Of a DNA stretch of 45,523 nucleotides, positions 22,396 to 31,227 are shown piece after piece. Under the pieces are notes generated by a model. That model worked only from the letters and a program-made list of their open reading frames with translations, was not told the DNA's origin and searched no databases. The DNA lies in the NCBI GenBank assembly GCA_964393325.1, contig CAYMTE010000008.1:1-45523 (forward strand), given 5' to 3'. Within the stretch, counting starts at the first letter, position 1; each line of letters starts with the position of its first letter. Source of the stretch: JBAZWV01 sp964393325 (GTDB lineage Bacteria > Patescibacteriota > Patescibacteriia > 2-12-FULL-60-25). A program made the position numbers and the translations under genes.

Positions 22396-24141
22396 ATGAA
22401 ACGGAGGAAGAGAGCTGCGTATTCGTTGACGCGGAAGAGTCGTCGTGATGTTTGTATTTCGCGATGGATGTGGAGAGGACATCGCGCGATAACCGCGGCA
22501 ATCGCGTTGCTCGGCATGGCTATCGCGTGTGTCTCGATCGTTGTCGTCATTCCATTTGCGTCACCGGTATCTGCATCCGCGGGAGATAACGTCATGGGAT
22601 GGGCATGGGCAGATCCTATTGGGTGGATTTCTTTGAATAGCGCGAATCCGGGATCCGGTGGAGGATCATATGGTGTGAATGTGGATCTGTCGACGGGAAT
22701 GATGAATGGATTCGCGTGGTCTGCATACGCGGGATGGATTTGTATGGGGAGTTCGTGCAGTCATCCCTCGTGCACGGGAGCAGTGCCGCCATCAGTACCG
22801 GCGTATGCGTCGATGATCGCGAAGATGGATCCGCCGCCCGCGTCGAGCGGAGGGACAATTCGAAACGTTCATGGGTGGGCGAAGGTGTGCAGTGAAGGCG
22901 ATCGTGGATGGATCTCATTTGATTGTACGGATGTGTCACCTTCTGCGTGTACGAGTTACGGGTACCGTGTTCCTTTTGATATGACGACGCACACGTTTGA
23001 GGATGCATCTGGAGGTGGATCACCGGTGAACGGTACGTCGTTTGCATGGAATGGGAATACGGATGAAACGGGATTTGGATACATTGATTTTCATAATGCG
23101 TATCTGACGGTTCCGACGGAGGCGTCGGAAGAGATGTGCGCGGATGGGCAGGATAACGATCTCGATGCGGCGGTCGATTGTCTCGATTCAAGTTGCTCGG
23201 CGACAGCGGTGTGCGCGATCCCTCAAGACTTGGCGGAGAACCAGTGTCCGTTGGGCACGGCGAACTTATGTTGCAGCGACAATACCGATAACGAAGGAGA
23301 TGGTGTTGCGGACTGCGAGGATCCGGACTGCCAAGGCTCGGCGAGCATGTGTACGATCGCGTGGCTTCGCACGAAATTTGGAAATGTGTATGCCCAGCAG
23401 GGGATATCGGCGATTTCTGCACCCGCCCCGCAGTACAACGCGAGTTATTGCCTTTCGGCGAGCGACGGTTCGATCACCGGATTTGCGAGCGAGGTAGGAT
23501 GCGTGACGACATCGTCTCGGCTTCACCTTCCTTCGAGCGGTACAGGATATCGTGGTTCGCTCGGCGCGATCGATGTGGTTGGTATCGAGCAAGGACGGTA
23601 TGGACCTGTGCGAATCATCGCAGATGGCTCCGCGCTCCCAACGGCGCTTGACGGAGGTGTGTATCTGTACGACGCGCAGGGCGGATCTCTTACATTGCCG
23701 GAGAAAATGTTTGAAAACGGCATCGGATCATCAAGTCGAGGGAACGGGTTGCTGTTTGTGAAAGGGGGAGATTTGGTGATTACAGGTGACCTGACATATC
23801 GCGTTCCATCGGTTCAGAATTATCTTCGGAATCTTGCGTCGTTTGGGGTTATCGTGACAGCGGACGCGCAAGGAAACGGCGGACGGGTTATGATAGCGCC
23901 AGCCGTGCATACGGTTGTGGGCGCGATCTTCGCCGAACGATCAATCTCAACGGGTGCATCTACTGACCCGCTTACCGTGTACGGACTGCTTGCATCGCGA
24001 GCGTTATCGCTTGAGCGAACGGGGGGAACGTCATCAACTGCCGCGGAAACGGTGGTCTTCGACGGACGGGCAGTAGCCAATCCGCCGCCGGGGATGCAAG
24101 ATATAGGGAAGTCGCTCCCTACCGTGAAGGATGCCTTTTGA
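22396..24141 (+). CDS. Large secreted cell-surface protein at the head of the pilus locus
   Basis: A 581-residue exported protein with a long basic N-terminus, one hydrophobic core and a SASA-type signal-peptidase site (about residue 62). Next come aromatic motifs typical of patescibacterial surface proteins (GWAWADPIGWISLNS, then GFAWSAYAGWICM and GWISFDC). Residues about 245-310 carry two Cys/Asp repeats of the form C-x-D-G-x-D-N-D ... D-C-x-D-x-x-C, like Ca-binding extracellular modules. The rest is beta-rich with no domain I know. It precedes pilM by 14 nt in the same direction and is probably co-transcribed, so it may be a pilus-associated or exported adhesin (inference). An in-frame ATG at 22468 is an alternative start. 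Confidence 0.7.
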   Translation: MKRRKRAAYSLTRKSRRDVCISRWMWRGHRAITAAIALLGMAIACVSIVVVIPFASPVSASAGDNVMGWAWADPIGWISLNSANPGSGGGSYGVNVDLSTGMMNGFAWSAYAGWICMGSSCSHPSCTGAVPPSVPAYASMIAKMDPPPASSGGTIRNVHGWAKVCSEGDRGWISFDCTDVSPSACTSYGYRVPFDMTTHTFEDASGGGSPVNGTSFAWNGNTDETGFGYIDFHNAYLTVPTEASEEMCADGQDNDLDAAVDCLDSSCSATAVCAIPQDLAENQCPLGTANLCCSDNTDNEGDGVADCEDPDCQGSASMCTIAWLRTKFGNVYAQQGISAISAPAPQYNASYCLSASDGSITGFASEVGCVTTSSRLHLPSSGTGYRGSLGAIDVVGIEQGRYGPVRIIADGSALPTALDGGVYLYDAQGGSLTLPEKMFENGIGSSSRGNGLLFVKGGDLVITGDLTYRVPSVQNYLRNLASFGVIVTADAQGNGGRVMIAPAVHTVVGAIFAERSISTGASTDPLTVYGLLASRALSLERTGGTSSTAAETVVFDGRAVANPPPGMQDIGKSLPTVKDAF

Positions 24142-24155
24142 ATCATGATCTTTGT

Positions 24156-25226
24156 ATGGGACTTTTTTCACCAACACCAAAAAAGCAAAGTTATCTCGGG
24201 ATTGATCTTGGGCTTTCGGGCATCAAGCTCGTTGAGTTGATGAACGAGAAGGGGCGCGCTCGCCTTGTGACATATGCGTATGTCGATTTTCCCGCGGCAG
24301 CGCAATCGAGTGCGCCGTTGACCGAAGACCCTGATCGAACGGCGTCGATCCTGAAGCGAATGCTCGCGACATCGAAGACGACAACGAAGCGCGCGATATC
24401 CGCACTTCCGATCGCATCCGTGTTTTCATCGATCATTAGTGTACCCGCGTCAAATGAGAAGGAGCTGAAAGAAGCGATCCAATGGCAAGCGAAAAAACTC
24501 ATTCCGGTTCCCATCGAAGAGATCACGCTGGATTTTAAAATCATTGATTCGACCGAAGGGGAGGGTGGAAAAAAAGTTACGCGTGTCCTGATCACGGGCG
24601 CACCAAATACGCTCGTGCAATCGTACGTGGAGATTTTTAAAAAAGCCGGTCTCGAACTTCTTTCCCTTGAAACGGAGGCGTTTGCTTCCATCCGATCACT
24701 TGTCGGGAAAGATCGTTCAAGCATCATGATGATCGATATCGGATCGCAGCGAACGAACATTTCCGTCATTGAGCGCGGCGTTCCGTTTTTGAACCGTTCG
24801 ATCGCAACCGGTGGTCGCGCGATCACGGAGACGATTTCCAAGACGCTTGGCATTCCGTTTGAGCAAGCGGATTCGATGAAACGAGATATCCGCGCAATGC
24901 AATCATTTGCGCCACAAGGCGATATTTCTCCGATTTTGCAGACGCTGTTGAAACCGATCCTCGACGAGGTAAAATATTCGTTCAACCTGTATCAGGGGCA
25001 GACGGAAGGCGGACAAGCGAAACATATCGACAAGATCATTGTCACGGGTGGGTCAGCGCTCTTGCCGCGTTTGCCGGAATTCCTGACGCAGATGATGAAT
25101 GTGAATGCCTACTTGGGTGATCCGTGGGCGCGTGTCGTGTACCCGCAAGATCTTCGACCGGTCCTTGATGAAATAGGTTCACGGTTCACGATTGCGCTTG
25201 GTTGCGCGATGCGTGATATTGAATAG
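24156..25226 (+). CDS. pilM: Type IV pilus inner-membrane platform protein PilM
   Basis: Actin-like cytoplasmic protein that couples PilN to the assembly ATPase. Motifs: the N-terminal MGLFSP (the short peptide-like start), phosphate-binding YLGIDLGLSGIKLVEL, MMIDIGSQRTNISV and the late IVTGGSALLPRLPEF. 356 residues from the ATG at 24156; the frame opens at 24138 but only a few codons earlier. First member of the pilMNO block. Confidence 0.95.
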   Translation: MGLFSPTPKKQSYLGIDLGLSGIKLVELMNEKGRARLVTYAYVDFPAAAQSSAPLTEDPDRTASILKRMLATSKTTTKRAISALPIASVFSSIISVPASNEKELKEAIQWQAKKLIPVPIEEITLDFKIIDSTEGEGGKKVTRVLITGAPNTLVQSYVEIFKKAGLELLSLETEAFASIRSLVGKDRSSIMMIDIGSQRTNISVIERGVPFLNRSIATGGRAITETISKTLGIPFEQADSMKRDIRAMQSFAPQGDISPILQTLLKPILDEVKYSFNLYQGQTEGGQAKHIDKIIVTGGSALLPRLPEFLTQMMNVNAYLGDPWARVVYPQDLRPVLDEIGSRFTIALGCAMRDIE

Positions 25227-25264
25227 CGATATGTTCGTACGTTGCTTGTCTCTCGTTCACTCGC

Positions 25265-26269
25265 ATGTCTGATGACATCTCCCTTCTTCCCGGTCATGAT
25301 CGATCGCCGGAGAAGGAATCTCGTGTTGTGTCGCAGCGTCCATCGCCGGATGCAAACTTGAAGATGCATGTTCCGGGAGCGGAGCGAGATGATGTCGAAG
25401 TGATTGAGGTGGATGAAGGGGATGTGAATGACGTGCTGGACGGCGAACCGTTTTTGTCGCGTATATTATTCCGAGCGCAGACGTGGGTTCAGGAGATCAC
25501 GTCGCAGCTTTTTGAGCCTCGCGTCAACGCACCGCCGGCAAAGGTTCCTCCACAGTTTTTTAAGCCGCCGGCCGCGCGTGGAAAAACGGTATCGATGGAA
25601 GGGGCAGCAAAAACGCGTGTCATTCCCGAGGCAAAGGCACCGCGCCGCGTTCGCGTGATTCGCCGCGTTCGCAAGCCGGTCCGTGTCAGTTTTATTGAAG
25701 AAGAGCATGCGTCGTCACGGATCAATCTGTCGCGCCGTCGGTTTACGTTAGGATTTATCGCGGTCCTGTTTTGCGCGTTGTTTGCGGGATCGTTTGTGTT
25801 GCTGCGGTGGCAAGGTGAGCGTGCGCAGGTGAATGCACAGGCGGCGACAACGCGTCTGTCGGCCACACAAGACGCATCGCGTATGCGATTGCAGGAATGG
25901 GAATCCTATCGGGATCTTGAGCCTCGGTTGAAATCATTATCAGATCTCCTCGAGCGTCATGTGTCTCCGAGCCGGGTATTTGATGCACTGGAGGCGAATA
26001 CCTTACCGGATGTCTACTACACGTCGTTGACGCTTTCTCCGGATGCGCGGCTCGTTCTCGGGACGACGGCGCCGTCGTTTGAATCCGCTGCACGACAGAT
26101 TATGGCATTTGAATCTTCCGGTATTGCACGTTCTGTGCAGGCGATGGGATATCAGGCGCGCTATACTCCGGAGAGCGGCGCACTTGAATCAGTAACGTTT
26201 CAGTTATCTCTCTCGTTGAACCCTGCTGTGCTTCGCGCGGTGCATGTTGCGTCGTCAACGACTCCGTAA
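25265..26269 (+). CDS. pilN: PilN-like protein with long cytoplasmic N-terminus
   Basis: Bitopic membrane protein in the PilN position. Unusually, the first about 160 residues are cytoplasmic: acidic (25-60), then Pro/Arg-rich (RRVRVIRRVRKPVRV about 125-140). A single hydrophobic helix (about 160-182) follows, then a coiled-coil region and a small alpha/beta domain as in PilN. Canonical PilN is about 180-200 residues with a short N-terminal INLLP-type peptide; here ISLLP lies at residues 5-9, keeping a PilM-binding-like motif. Called by position and topology. Confidence 0.75.
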   Translation: MSDDISLLPGHDRSPEKESRVVSQRPSPDANLKMHVPGAERDDVEVIEVDEGDVNDVLDGEPFLSRILFRAQTWVQEITSQLFEPRVNAPPAKVPPQFFKPPAARGKTVSMEGAAKTRVIPEAKAPRRVRVIRRVRKPVRVSFIEEEHASSRINLSRRRFTLGFIAVLFCALFAGSFVLLRWQGERAQVNAQAATTRLSATQDASRMRLQEWESYRDLEPRLKSLSDLLERHVSPSRVFDALEANTLPDVYYTSLTLSPDARLVLGTTAPSFESAARQIMAFESSGIARSVQAMGYQARYTPESGALESVTFQLSLSLNPAVLRAVHVASSTTP

Positions 26270-26273
26270 TCGT

Positions 26274-26882
26274 ATGCTGTCGAACACGAACACTCCAACG
26301 CAGCAACCTTCCTCACGGCTTCTTACCGATTATTACGGCGTGTTGTTTTTTAGCATGGTGTTGGTGTTTGTCCTTTCGGCCGTGATCGTGTTGAAGCCCA
26401 TGCTCGATGAGGTAAAAGCGACGAACGCAAGCGTACGGTCAACGCTTGTGGCACTGGATGATGAGACGGCGTATGCCAATAGTTTGGAGACGTCGATTGC
26501 CGCAGCGCAGGTCATCTCGCCGGACGTCTTAGATAAAGTTGATCGAGCGCTTCCGCGCCGACAGGAGATTCCGGGTTTGCTCGTGCTGTTTGAACGTGTG
26601 TCTTCGCGTGACGACGTTCAGATTTCAAACGTGTCTTTTTCTGAGCCTACAACTCCTGCGACGACCACGGTGTCGGAGCTTTCGATTAATATGACAGTCA
26701 CGGCGGCGGATTATCCGCATATGAAAAAGTTTATTCGAGATCTGGAGGCAAGTTTACGGTTGCTCGATGTCGTCGGTATTACGGTCGCGACGCAAGGGGA
26801 GTCTTCCGCATACGCGCTTCAATTGAAGACGTATGTGTATCGCGAGGCTCAGCGGCCGAGCGGTACGCCTACACAACGCTAA
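26274..26882 (+). CDS. pilO: PilO-like pilus platform protein
   Basis: Bitopic protein of 202 residues with a membrane helix (about 22-45), a coiled-coil linker (about 46-85) and a ferredoxin-like periplasmic domain, the PilO layout. It follows PilN by 4 nt; PilN and PilO normally form a heterodimer that transmits the state of the motor to the pilus. The frame opens at 26244 inside pilN, but the ATG at 26274 gives the normal length. Identification rests on position and topology. Confidence 0.8.
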   Translation: MLSNTNTPTQQPSSRLLTDYYGVLFFSMVLVFVLSAVIVLKPMLDEVKATNASVRSTLVALDDETAYANSLETSIAAAQVISPDVLDKVDRALPRRQEIPGLLVLFERVSSRDDVQISNVSFSEPTTPATTTVSELSINMTVTAADYPHMKKFIRDLEASLRLLDVVGITVATQGESSAYALQLKTYVYREAQRPSGTPTQR

Positions 26883-26883
26883 C

Positions 26884-27198
26884 ATGTCTCCACGTACACC
26901 CTCGATCATCTCTCGTCTGATCATGCTCTGCGTTGCTGGCGCGAGCGTGGCCGTTGCGTTGTGGTTCGGTTCGCAGGCGCTGGAGCCGGTTCCTGTTCCG
27001 CCTCCTCCACCAGTAAAATCCAAAGTGACGTTTCGGCCACGCGCGGACGTATCGACGAATCCGGTGTTTCAGCGGCTTGAACCGCTTGCTCCGTCGACGA
27101 TTGATATCGGCACGCGTGGACGAGCGAATCCGTTTGTCCCGTTGCCGGCGTCCGGGACGGCGACGTCAACAGCTTCTTCGACAACGCTTCTTCCCTAG
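26884..27198 (+). CDS. Small PilP-like anchored protein
   Basis: A 104-residue protein with an N-terminal hydrophobic helix (about 10-29), a Pro-rich linker (PVPVPPPPPVK), and a conserved-looking tail with RGRANPFVPLP. In Gram-negative systems PilP lies after PilO and carries a similar NPF motif near a linker; the position here matches. The C-terminal beta domain of PilP is missing, so this is a reduced version or an unrelated small pilus protein. It starts one base after the pilO stop. Confidence 0.55.
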   Translation: MSPRTPSIISRLIMLCVAGASVAVALWFGSQALEPVPVPPPPPVKSKVTFRPRADVSTNPVFQRLEPLAPSTIDIGTRGRANPFVPLPASGTATSTASSTTLLP

Positions 27199-27200
27199 AT

Positions 27201-28940
27201 ATGGATGATCAACTTCTTGAACGTATTCGCTCGGCATCTCTCGTAGATGAAAAAACCTTGAAGATCATTCAGGATCTTGTTGCTCGCGGAAAAACCGTTG
27301 AACAAGCTGTGGTGGGCGGGCGGTATCTCTCGGATATCGACTTCGCGAAATTGAAGGCGGACGTTGCGGGATTGCCGTTTGTCGACCTGTCGAATATCCA
27401 AGTCGCGCAAGATGTTCGGGAGCGATTTCCGAAGGAGCTCGTAGACATGTATCACGTCGTGCCGATTGGATTTGATGGAAAAACGATTCAGGTGGCGATG
27501 CAGGATACGAGCGACATCCGCGCACTCGAGGCGATGCAGTTTTTGACGAACGAGAAGGGGTGGTCGCTGCAAATCGTGGTCGTGCCTTCCGGGCAGATGA
27601 ACGCGCTCTTACGTCAGACGGGGAGCTCGGAAGGGGAAGTCGCGTCAGCGCTTGCGGAGGCGAAAGGAAAATTCGGCAAGAGTAAGGCATCAGAAGAAGA
27701 TTTGACGTCACTGGAGCAGGCGATGAAGGGCGCGCCGGTCTCGCGCATGGTGTCGGTCATTATGCGGCAGGCGGTAGAGGGCGGTGCGTCCGATATACAC
27801 ATTGAACCGATCAACGGAGAGTCGCGCGTGCGGTATCGTATCGACGGCGTATTGCGTACGACGTTGAATTTGCCGTTGTATGTTCATCCGGCGCTCGTCT
27901 CGCGTATCAAAGTGCTCGCAAACCTCAAAATTGATGAAACGCGCATTCCGCAAGATGGGCGCATTACTGAAGAGATCAACGGCAAGAAGATCGATTTTCG
28001 CGTGTCGACGCTCCCGGTCGTTGATAACGAAAAGGTTGTCATGCGTATCCTTGATACATCCGTTGGCGCGCCGACGTTTGAGCAGTTAGGATATCGGAAG
28101 GAATATATCGATATCATCAAAAAAGAAATTGCGAAGCCGTACGGTCTCTTCCTGATTACTGGACCGACGGGTTCCGGAAAATCCACGACGCTGTTTGCCG
28201 GATTGAATCTGTTGAACAATGAGGGACGGAATATCTCAACGTTGGAAGATCCGGTGGAGTATTACATTAGCGGCGTGAACCAATCGCAAATTCGACCGGA
28301 AATCGGCTATACGTTCGCGACGGGTCTTCGTTCGTTGTTGCGACAAGATCCGAACGTCATCATGGTTGGCGAAATTCGCGACAAAGAGACGGCGGAGCTC
28401 GCGATCCATGCGTCGCTTACGGGGCACCTCATCTTCTCGACACTCCACACGAATGACGTATTTGGACTCGTTGCGCGGTTGGTCGACATGCATGTTGAGC
28501 CGTTTTTGCTCGCAGCTACCTTGAACGTTGGTATTTCACAGCGTCTCGCTCGAAAGATTTGCGCACATTGCAAGGAGGTTCAGGACATCGCTCCGGAAAC
28601 GTTGGAGAAGCTGCGAAAAGAAGCACAGGCGATTCCAAAGAAATATTTCTCACAAGGCATTGATCCAAGCGGGGAGATGGTGTTTTATCATGGGAAGGGG
28701 TGCGCACGGTGTGGTGATTCAGGGTATAGTGGACGAACGGCCGTTGCGGAAGTGTTTCAGTTTACGCCGCAAGCGAAGCGCCTGATTGAGAAAGGATTTC
28801 CGACGGATGAGGTACGTGCGGAGGCGGGGAAGCAGGGGATGCTCTTGTTGCGACAGGATATTTTACTCAAGGCCCTTGAGGGCACAACGACGGTCGAAGA
28901 AGTATTGCGGCTTGGTCAAGAAACCGCAGAAGACACCTAG
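27201..28940 (+). CDS. pilB: Pilus assembly ATPase PilB/GspE
   Basis: Hexameric motor that powers pilus extension. N-terminal MshEN/N1 domain (about 1-160), then the secretion ATPase core: Walker A GPTGSGKST (321-329), the Asp box and GEIRDKETAELA (Walker B region), His box TGHLIFSTLHTND. Near the C-terminus the zinc tetracysteine is complete (CAHC and CARC, about 454 and 500). 579 residues. Separated by 2 nt from the PilP-like gene and 3 nt from the receiver gene. Confidence 0.97.
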   Translation: MDDQLLERIRSASLVDEKTLKIIQDLVARGKTVEQAVVGGRYLSDIDFAKLKADVAGLPFVDLSNIQVAQDVRERFPKELVDMYHVVPIGFDGKTIQVAMQDTSDIRALEAMQFLTNEKGWSLQIVVVPSGQMNALLRQTGSSEGEVASALAEAKGKFGKSKASEEDLTSLEQAMKGAPVSRMVSVIMRQAVEGGASDIHIEPINGESRVRYRIDGVLRTTLNLPLYVHPALVSRIKVLANLKIDETRIPQDGRITEEINGKKIDFRVSTLPVVDNEKVVMRILDTSVGAPTFEQLGYRKEYIDIIKKEIAKPYGLFLITGPTGSGKSTTLFAGLNLLNNEGRNISTLEDPVEYYISGVNQSQIRPEIGYTFATGLRSLLRQDPNVIMVGEIRDKETAELAIHASLTGHLIFSTLHTNDVFGLVARLVDMHVEPFLLAATLNVGISQRLARKICAHCKEVQDIAPETLEKLRKEAQAIPKKYFSQGIDPSGEMVFYHGKGCARCGDSGYSGRTAVAEVFQFTPQAKRLIEKGFPTDEVRAEAGKQGMLLLRQDILLKALEGTTTVEEVLRLGQETAEDT

Positions 28941-28943
28941 CGT

Positions 28944-29321
28944 ATGACGAAGCAACATATTTTATTGGTAGAAGACGACGGATTTTTGGCGAGTATTTAC
29001 GCGCAAAAATTGGAGCTTGAAGGCTACGATGTGTCGCTCGCGACGAACGGAGAGGATGGACTTCGTCTCGCACGGAAAGATATTCCTGATCTGATCTTGC
29101 TCGATCTTGTTATGCCAAAACTCGATGGCTTTCAGACGCTTGAACAACTGAAGGCTGATCCGGTGACCGCAAAGGTTCCTGTGATGATTCTGACGAACCT
29201 TGGACAGCAGGAGGATGTCGAGCGATGTCGGGCGCTTGGGGCTGTGGGATATGTGATTAAGGCGCATTCGTTGCCCGTAGAGACGATCGCGCGCGTCAAG
29301 GAATTGCTTGCGTCGTCATAG
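28944..29321 (+). CDS. Single-domain CheY-like response regulator
   Basis: Receiver domain only (125 residues). Acidic pocket E10-D11-D12, phosphoacceptor D54 in LLDLVMPKLDG, T84 (ILTNLG) and K106 (GYVIKAHS) are all present, so it should be phosphorylatable. It lies between pilB and pilC, like PilG/PilH-type regulators of twitching systems, which suggests it adjusts the pilus motor directly (inference). No histidine kinase is visible in the window. Confidence 0.93.
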   Translation: MTKQHILLVEDDGFLASIYAQKLELEGYDVSLATNGEDGLRLARKDIPDLILLDLVMPKLDGFQTLEQLKADPVTAKVPVMILTNLGQQEDVERCRALGAVGYVIKAHSLPVETIARVKELLASS

Positions 29322-29324
29322 TCC

Positions 29325-30530
29325 ATGCCTATTTTTCGGTATCGCGTTGGTGCAGCGGACGGCTCCATTCAAGCCGGCGCTGTTCAGGCTCCGGGTCGGA
29401 ATGAGGCAGCGGATGCGCTTGTACGACGGGGATATGAAATTTTACTTCTTGAAGAGGATCGATCGTTCCGATCGCAGAGCGGATTTCACCTATTGAACCG
29501 CATTACCGAGAAGGAACTCGTCGTCGTTTCGCGCACGTTGTCCGTGATGGTGTCTGCGTCGGTGCCGCTCGTTGATGCGGTTCGGAATATCGCGCGGCAG
29601 TCAGAGAATCCACGATTGCGTTTCTTGCTGAATGACGTGGCGACGGAGATCGAGGGAGGAACGAGATTTTCTGATGCGCTTGATCAGCATGTGGATGTGT
29701 TCGGCGGTTTTTATGTGAATATGGTGCGTTCCGGTGAGACATCTGGGCAGCTCACGGATGTGCTCGAATATCTCGCGGATCAGCTCGAGAAGGATTACGA
29801 TCTCAACGCAAAAATCAAAGGGGCAATGATTTATCCGGCATTTATTCTTTCCGGTCTTATTGTGGTTGCGGGGATCATGATGACGTTTGTGGTGCCAAAG
29901 CTCACGCAGATTCTCACCGAAGCAAATGTTCCGTTACCGCTATCAACGCGCATATTGATCGTGGTTTCTGGGCTGTTTGCTGGGTATTGGTGGGCGATGT
30001 TGATTGGCGTGATCGGGAGTATCGCGGCGGTGCGCGCGTGGATTTCAACCCCCAGCGGACGATATGCGTGGGACAGTTTGAAAATGAGGATACCGATTTT
30101 TGGGCGACTATTTCAGCAGTTGTATGTCGTTCGGTTTTCACGGTCTCTCTCAACGCTGTCAAAGGGAGGTGTTGATATGGTGTCCGCTCTGGAGATTGTG
30201 TCGGGTGTGATGGCGAATGCGCGATGGAAGCAGCTTGTCTTCGAAACGATCCGCGAGGTGAACGACGGGAATTCCATCGTAACGGCAATGCAGCGTGAAC
30301 GATTTGTTCCCGTGATGATGACGCAGATGCTTGGAGTGGGTGAGGAGACGGGGAGGCTGCAAGAGGTCTTGCAGCGACTTGCGGCGTTTTTTGCGCGTGA
30401 GATCGATAACCTTGTCGCGAACATGGTGTCGCTCATCGAGCCGGTTGTGATGGTGCTTCTTGGGATCGGCGTCGGCGTAATGGTATCTGCGATTCTTTTA
30501 CCGCTGTACAGCTTGTCTTCCGCTGTCTAG
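29325..30530 (+). CDS. pilC: Pilus inner-membrane platform protein PilC/GspF
   Basis: Polytopic platform protein on which pilins are assembled. 401 residues with two repeated GspF domains (about 70-190 and 270-395) and three membrane helices (about 170-190, 215-235, 370-395). Typical phrases are FYVNMVRSGETSGQL in the first repeat and QMLGVGEETGRLQEVL in the second. It starts 3 nt after the receiver gene and ends the first pilus transcript; a promoter for the pilin follows. Confidence 0.95.
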   Translation: MPIFRYRVGAADGSIQAGAVQAPGRNEAADALVRRGYEILLLEEDRSFRSQSGFHLLNRITEKELVVVSRTLSVMVSASVPLVDAVRNIARQSENPRLRFLLNDVATEIEGGTRFSDALDQHVDVFGGFYVNMVRSGETSGQLTDVLEYLADQLEKDYDLNAKIKGAMIYPAFILSGLIVVAGIMMTFVVPKLTQILTEANVPLPLSTRILIVVSGLFAGYWWAMLIGVIGSIAAVRAWISTPSGRYAWDSLKMRIPIFGRLFQQLYVVRFSRSLSTLSKGGVDMVSALEIVSGVMANARWKQLVFETIREVNDGNSIVTAMQRERFVPVMMTQMLGVGEETGRLQEVLQRLAAFFAREIDNLVANMVSLIEPVVMVLLGIGVGVMVSAILLPLYSLSSAV

Positions 30531-30595
30531 TCGGTGAATCTGTGGTATACTTTTACCGTCTTAATTCTTTAGCTTGTCCCCGATCGACAATCGGG
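30523..30595 (+). promoter_or_regulatory. Promoter and leader hairpin of the first pilin
   Basis: CTGTCT (30523-30528), 17-bp spacer, TATACT (30546-30551) in the string TGTGGTATACTTT also found upstream of the glutaredoxin gene. The leader of about 55 nt holds a hairpin CCCGAT-CGACA-ATCGGG (30579-30595). The pilin gene thus appears to be separately and probably strongly expressed. Confidence 0.55.
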
Positions 30596-30612
30596 TAAAG
30601 AATGTTGTTTGT

Positions 30613-31101
30613 ATGAAACGAAAGGGATTTACATTGATCGAGCTTCTTGTCGTGATCGCTATCATCGGTCTCCTCGCGACGCTCGCCGTTGTGGCATTTG
30701 GCAGCGCTCGAACAAAAGCGAATGACGCAAAGCGCGTCGCGGATGTTCGGGCGGTTATCACGGCGCTCGCTGCGGCGTCGCAGGACGGTCGATATCTGTG
30801 CAGCACGGATGGAACAGCGGCGTGTAGTGGTCGTGTGAGCACGTGTACGCTTCGCGATGCTGCTTGTGGCTCGGGTGGTGCAGATGTGACAAGTCAGTAC
30901 ATTAATTTGAGTAATGTAAAGGATCCGCAGAATTCAAATGCGTGCGGTGCGATTCCGCCGGCGGCATCGTGTGATTACACGTTTGGTGCTGCAGCCGTCA
31001 TCGATACGTTCTCCTTGGGCTTTTCTACACAAGGATCCGCGGTTCAGGGGCTCGCTGCTGGGCAATTCCACACGGCGAACCAGAACGGCATCGTGAATTA
31101 A
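30613..31101 (+). CDS. Type IV pilin (major pilin candidate)
   Basis: A prepilin with a short basic leader (MKRKG) and the class III signal G-FTLIELLVVIAIIG, including Glu at +5, then a globular domain with several cysteines and Gly/Ala-rich loops. Mature length is about 157 residues. Separate promoter upstream and terminator downstream suggest high expression, as expected for the main subunit. The frame opens at 30574, but the ATG at 30613 gives the canonical leader. PilD at 31686 would process it. Confidence 0.92.
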   Translation: MKRKGFTLIELLVVIAIIGLLATLAVVAFGSARTKANDAKRVADVRAVITALAAASQDGRYLCSTDGTAACSGRVSTCTLRDAACGSGGADVTSQYINLSNVKDPQNSNACGAIPPAASCDYTFGAAAVIDTFSLGFSTQGSAVQGLAAGQFHTANQNGIVN

Positions 31102-31145
31102 GAACGGATTTTCGTATTCGACGCGTTCGTGTCGAATGAGGAGAT

Positions 31146-31180
31146 ACACCCCACGCACAAACGTGGGGTGTGTTGTATCT
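31146..31180 (+). terminator. Terminator after the first pilin
   Basis: A 10-bp stem ACACCCCACG/CGTGGGGTGT (31146-31155 with 31162-31171) with loop CACAAA, followed by a T-rich but interrupted tract. Confidence 0.7.
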
Positions 31181-31189
31181 TCCGCTACA

Positions 31190-31218
31190 TTACGCGACAC
31201 GCGATACCCGTGTATACT
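31190..31218 (+). promoter_or_regulatory. Promoter of the second pilin, leaderless
   Basis: TTACGC (31190-31195), 17-bp spacer, TATACT (31213-31218), only 9 nt before the ATG at 31228, so the mRNA would start at or near the codon. Confidence 0.5.
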
Positions 31219-31227
31219 TGACGACAT

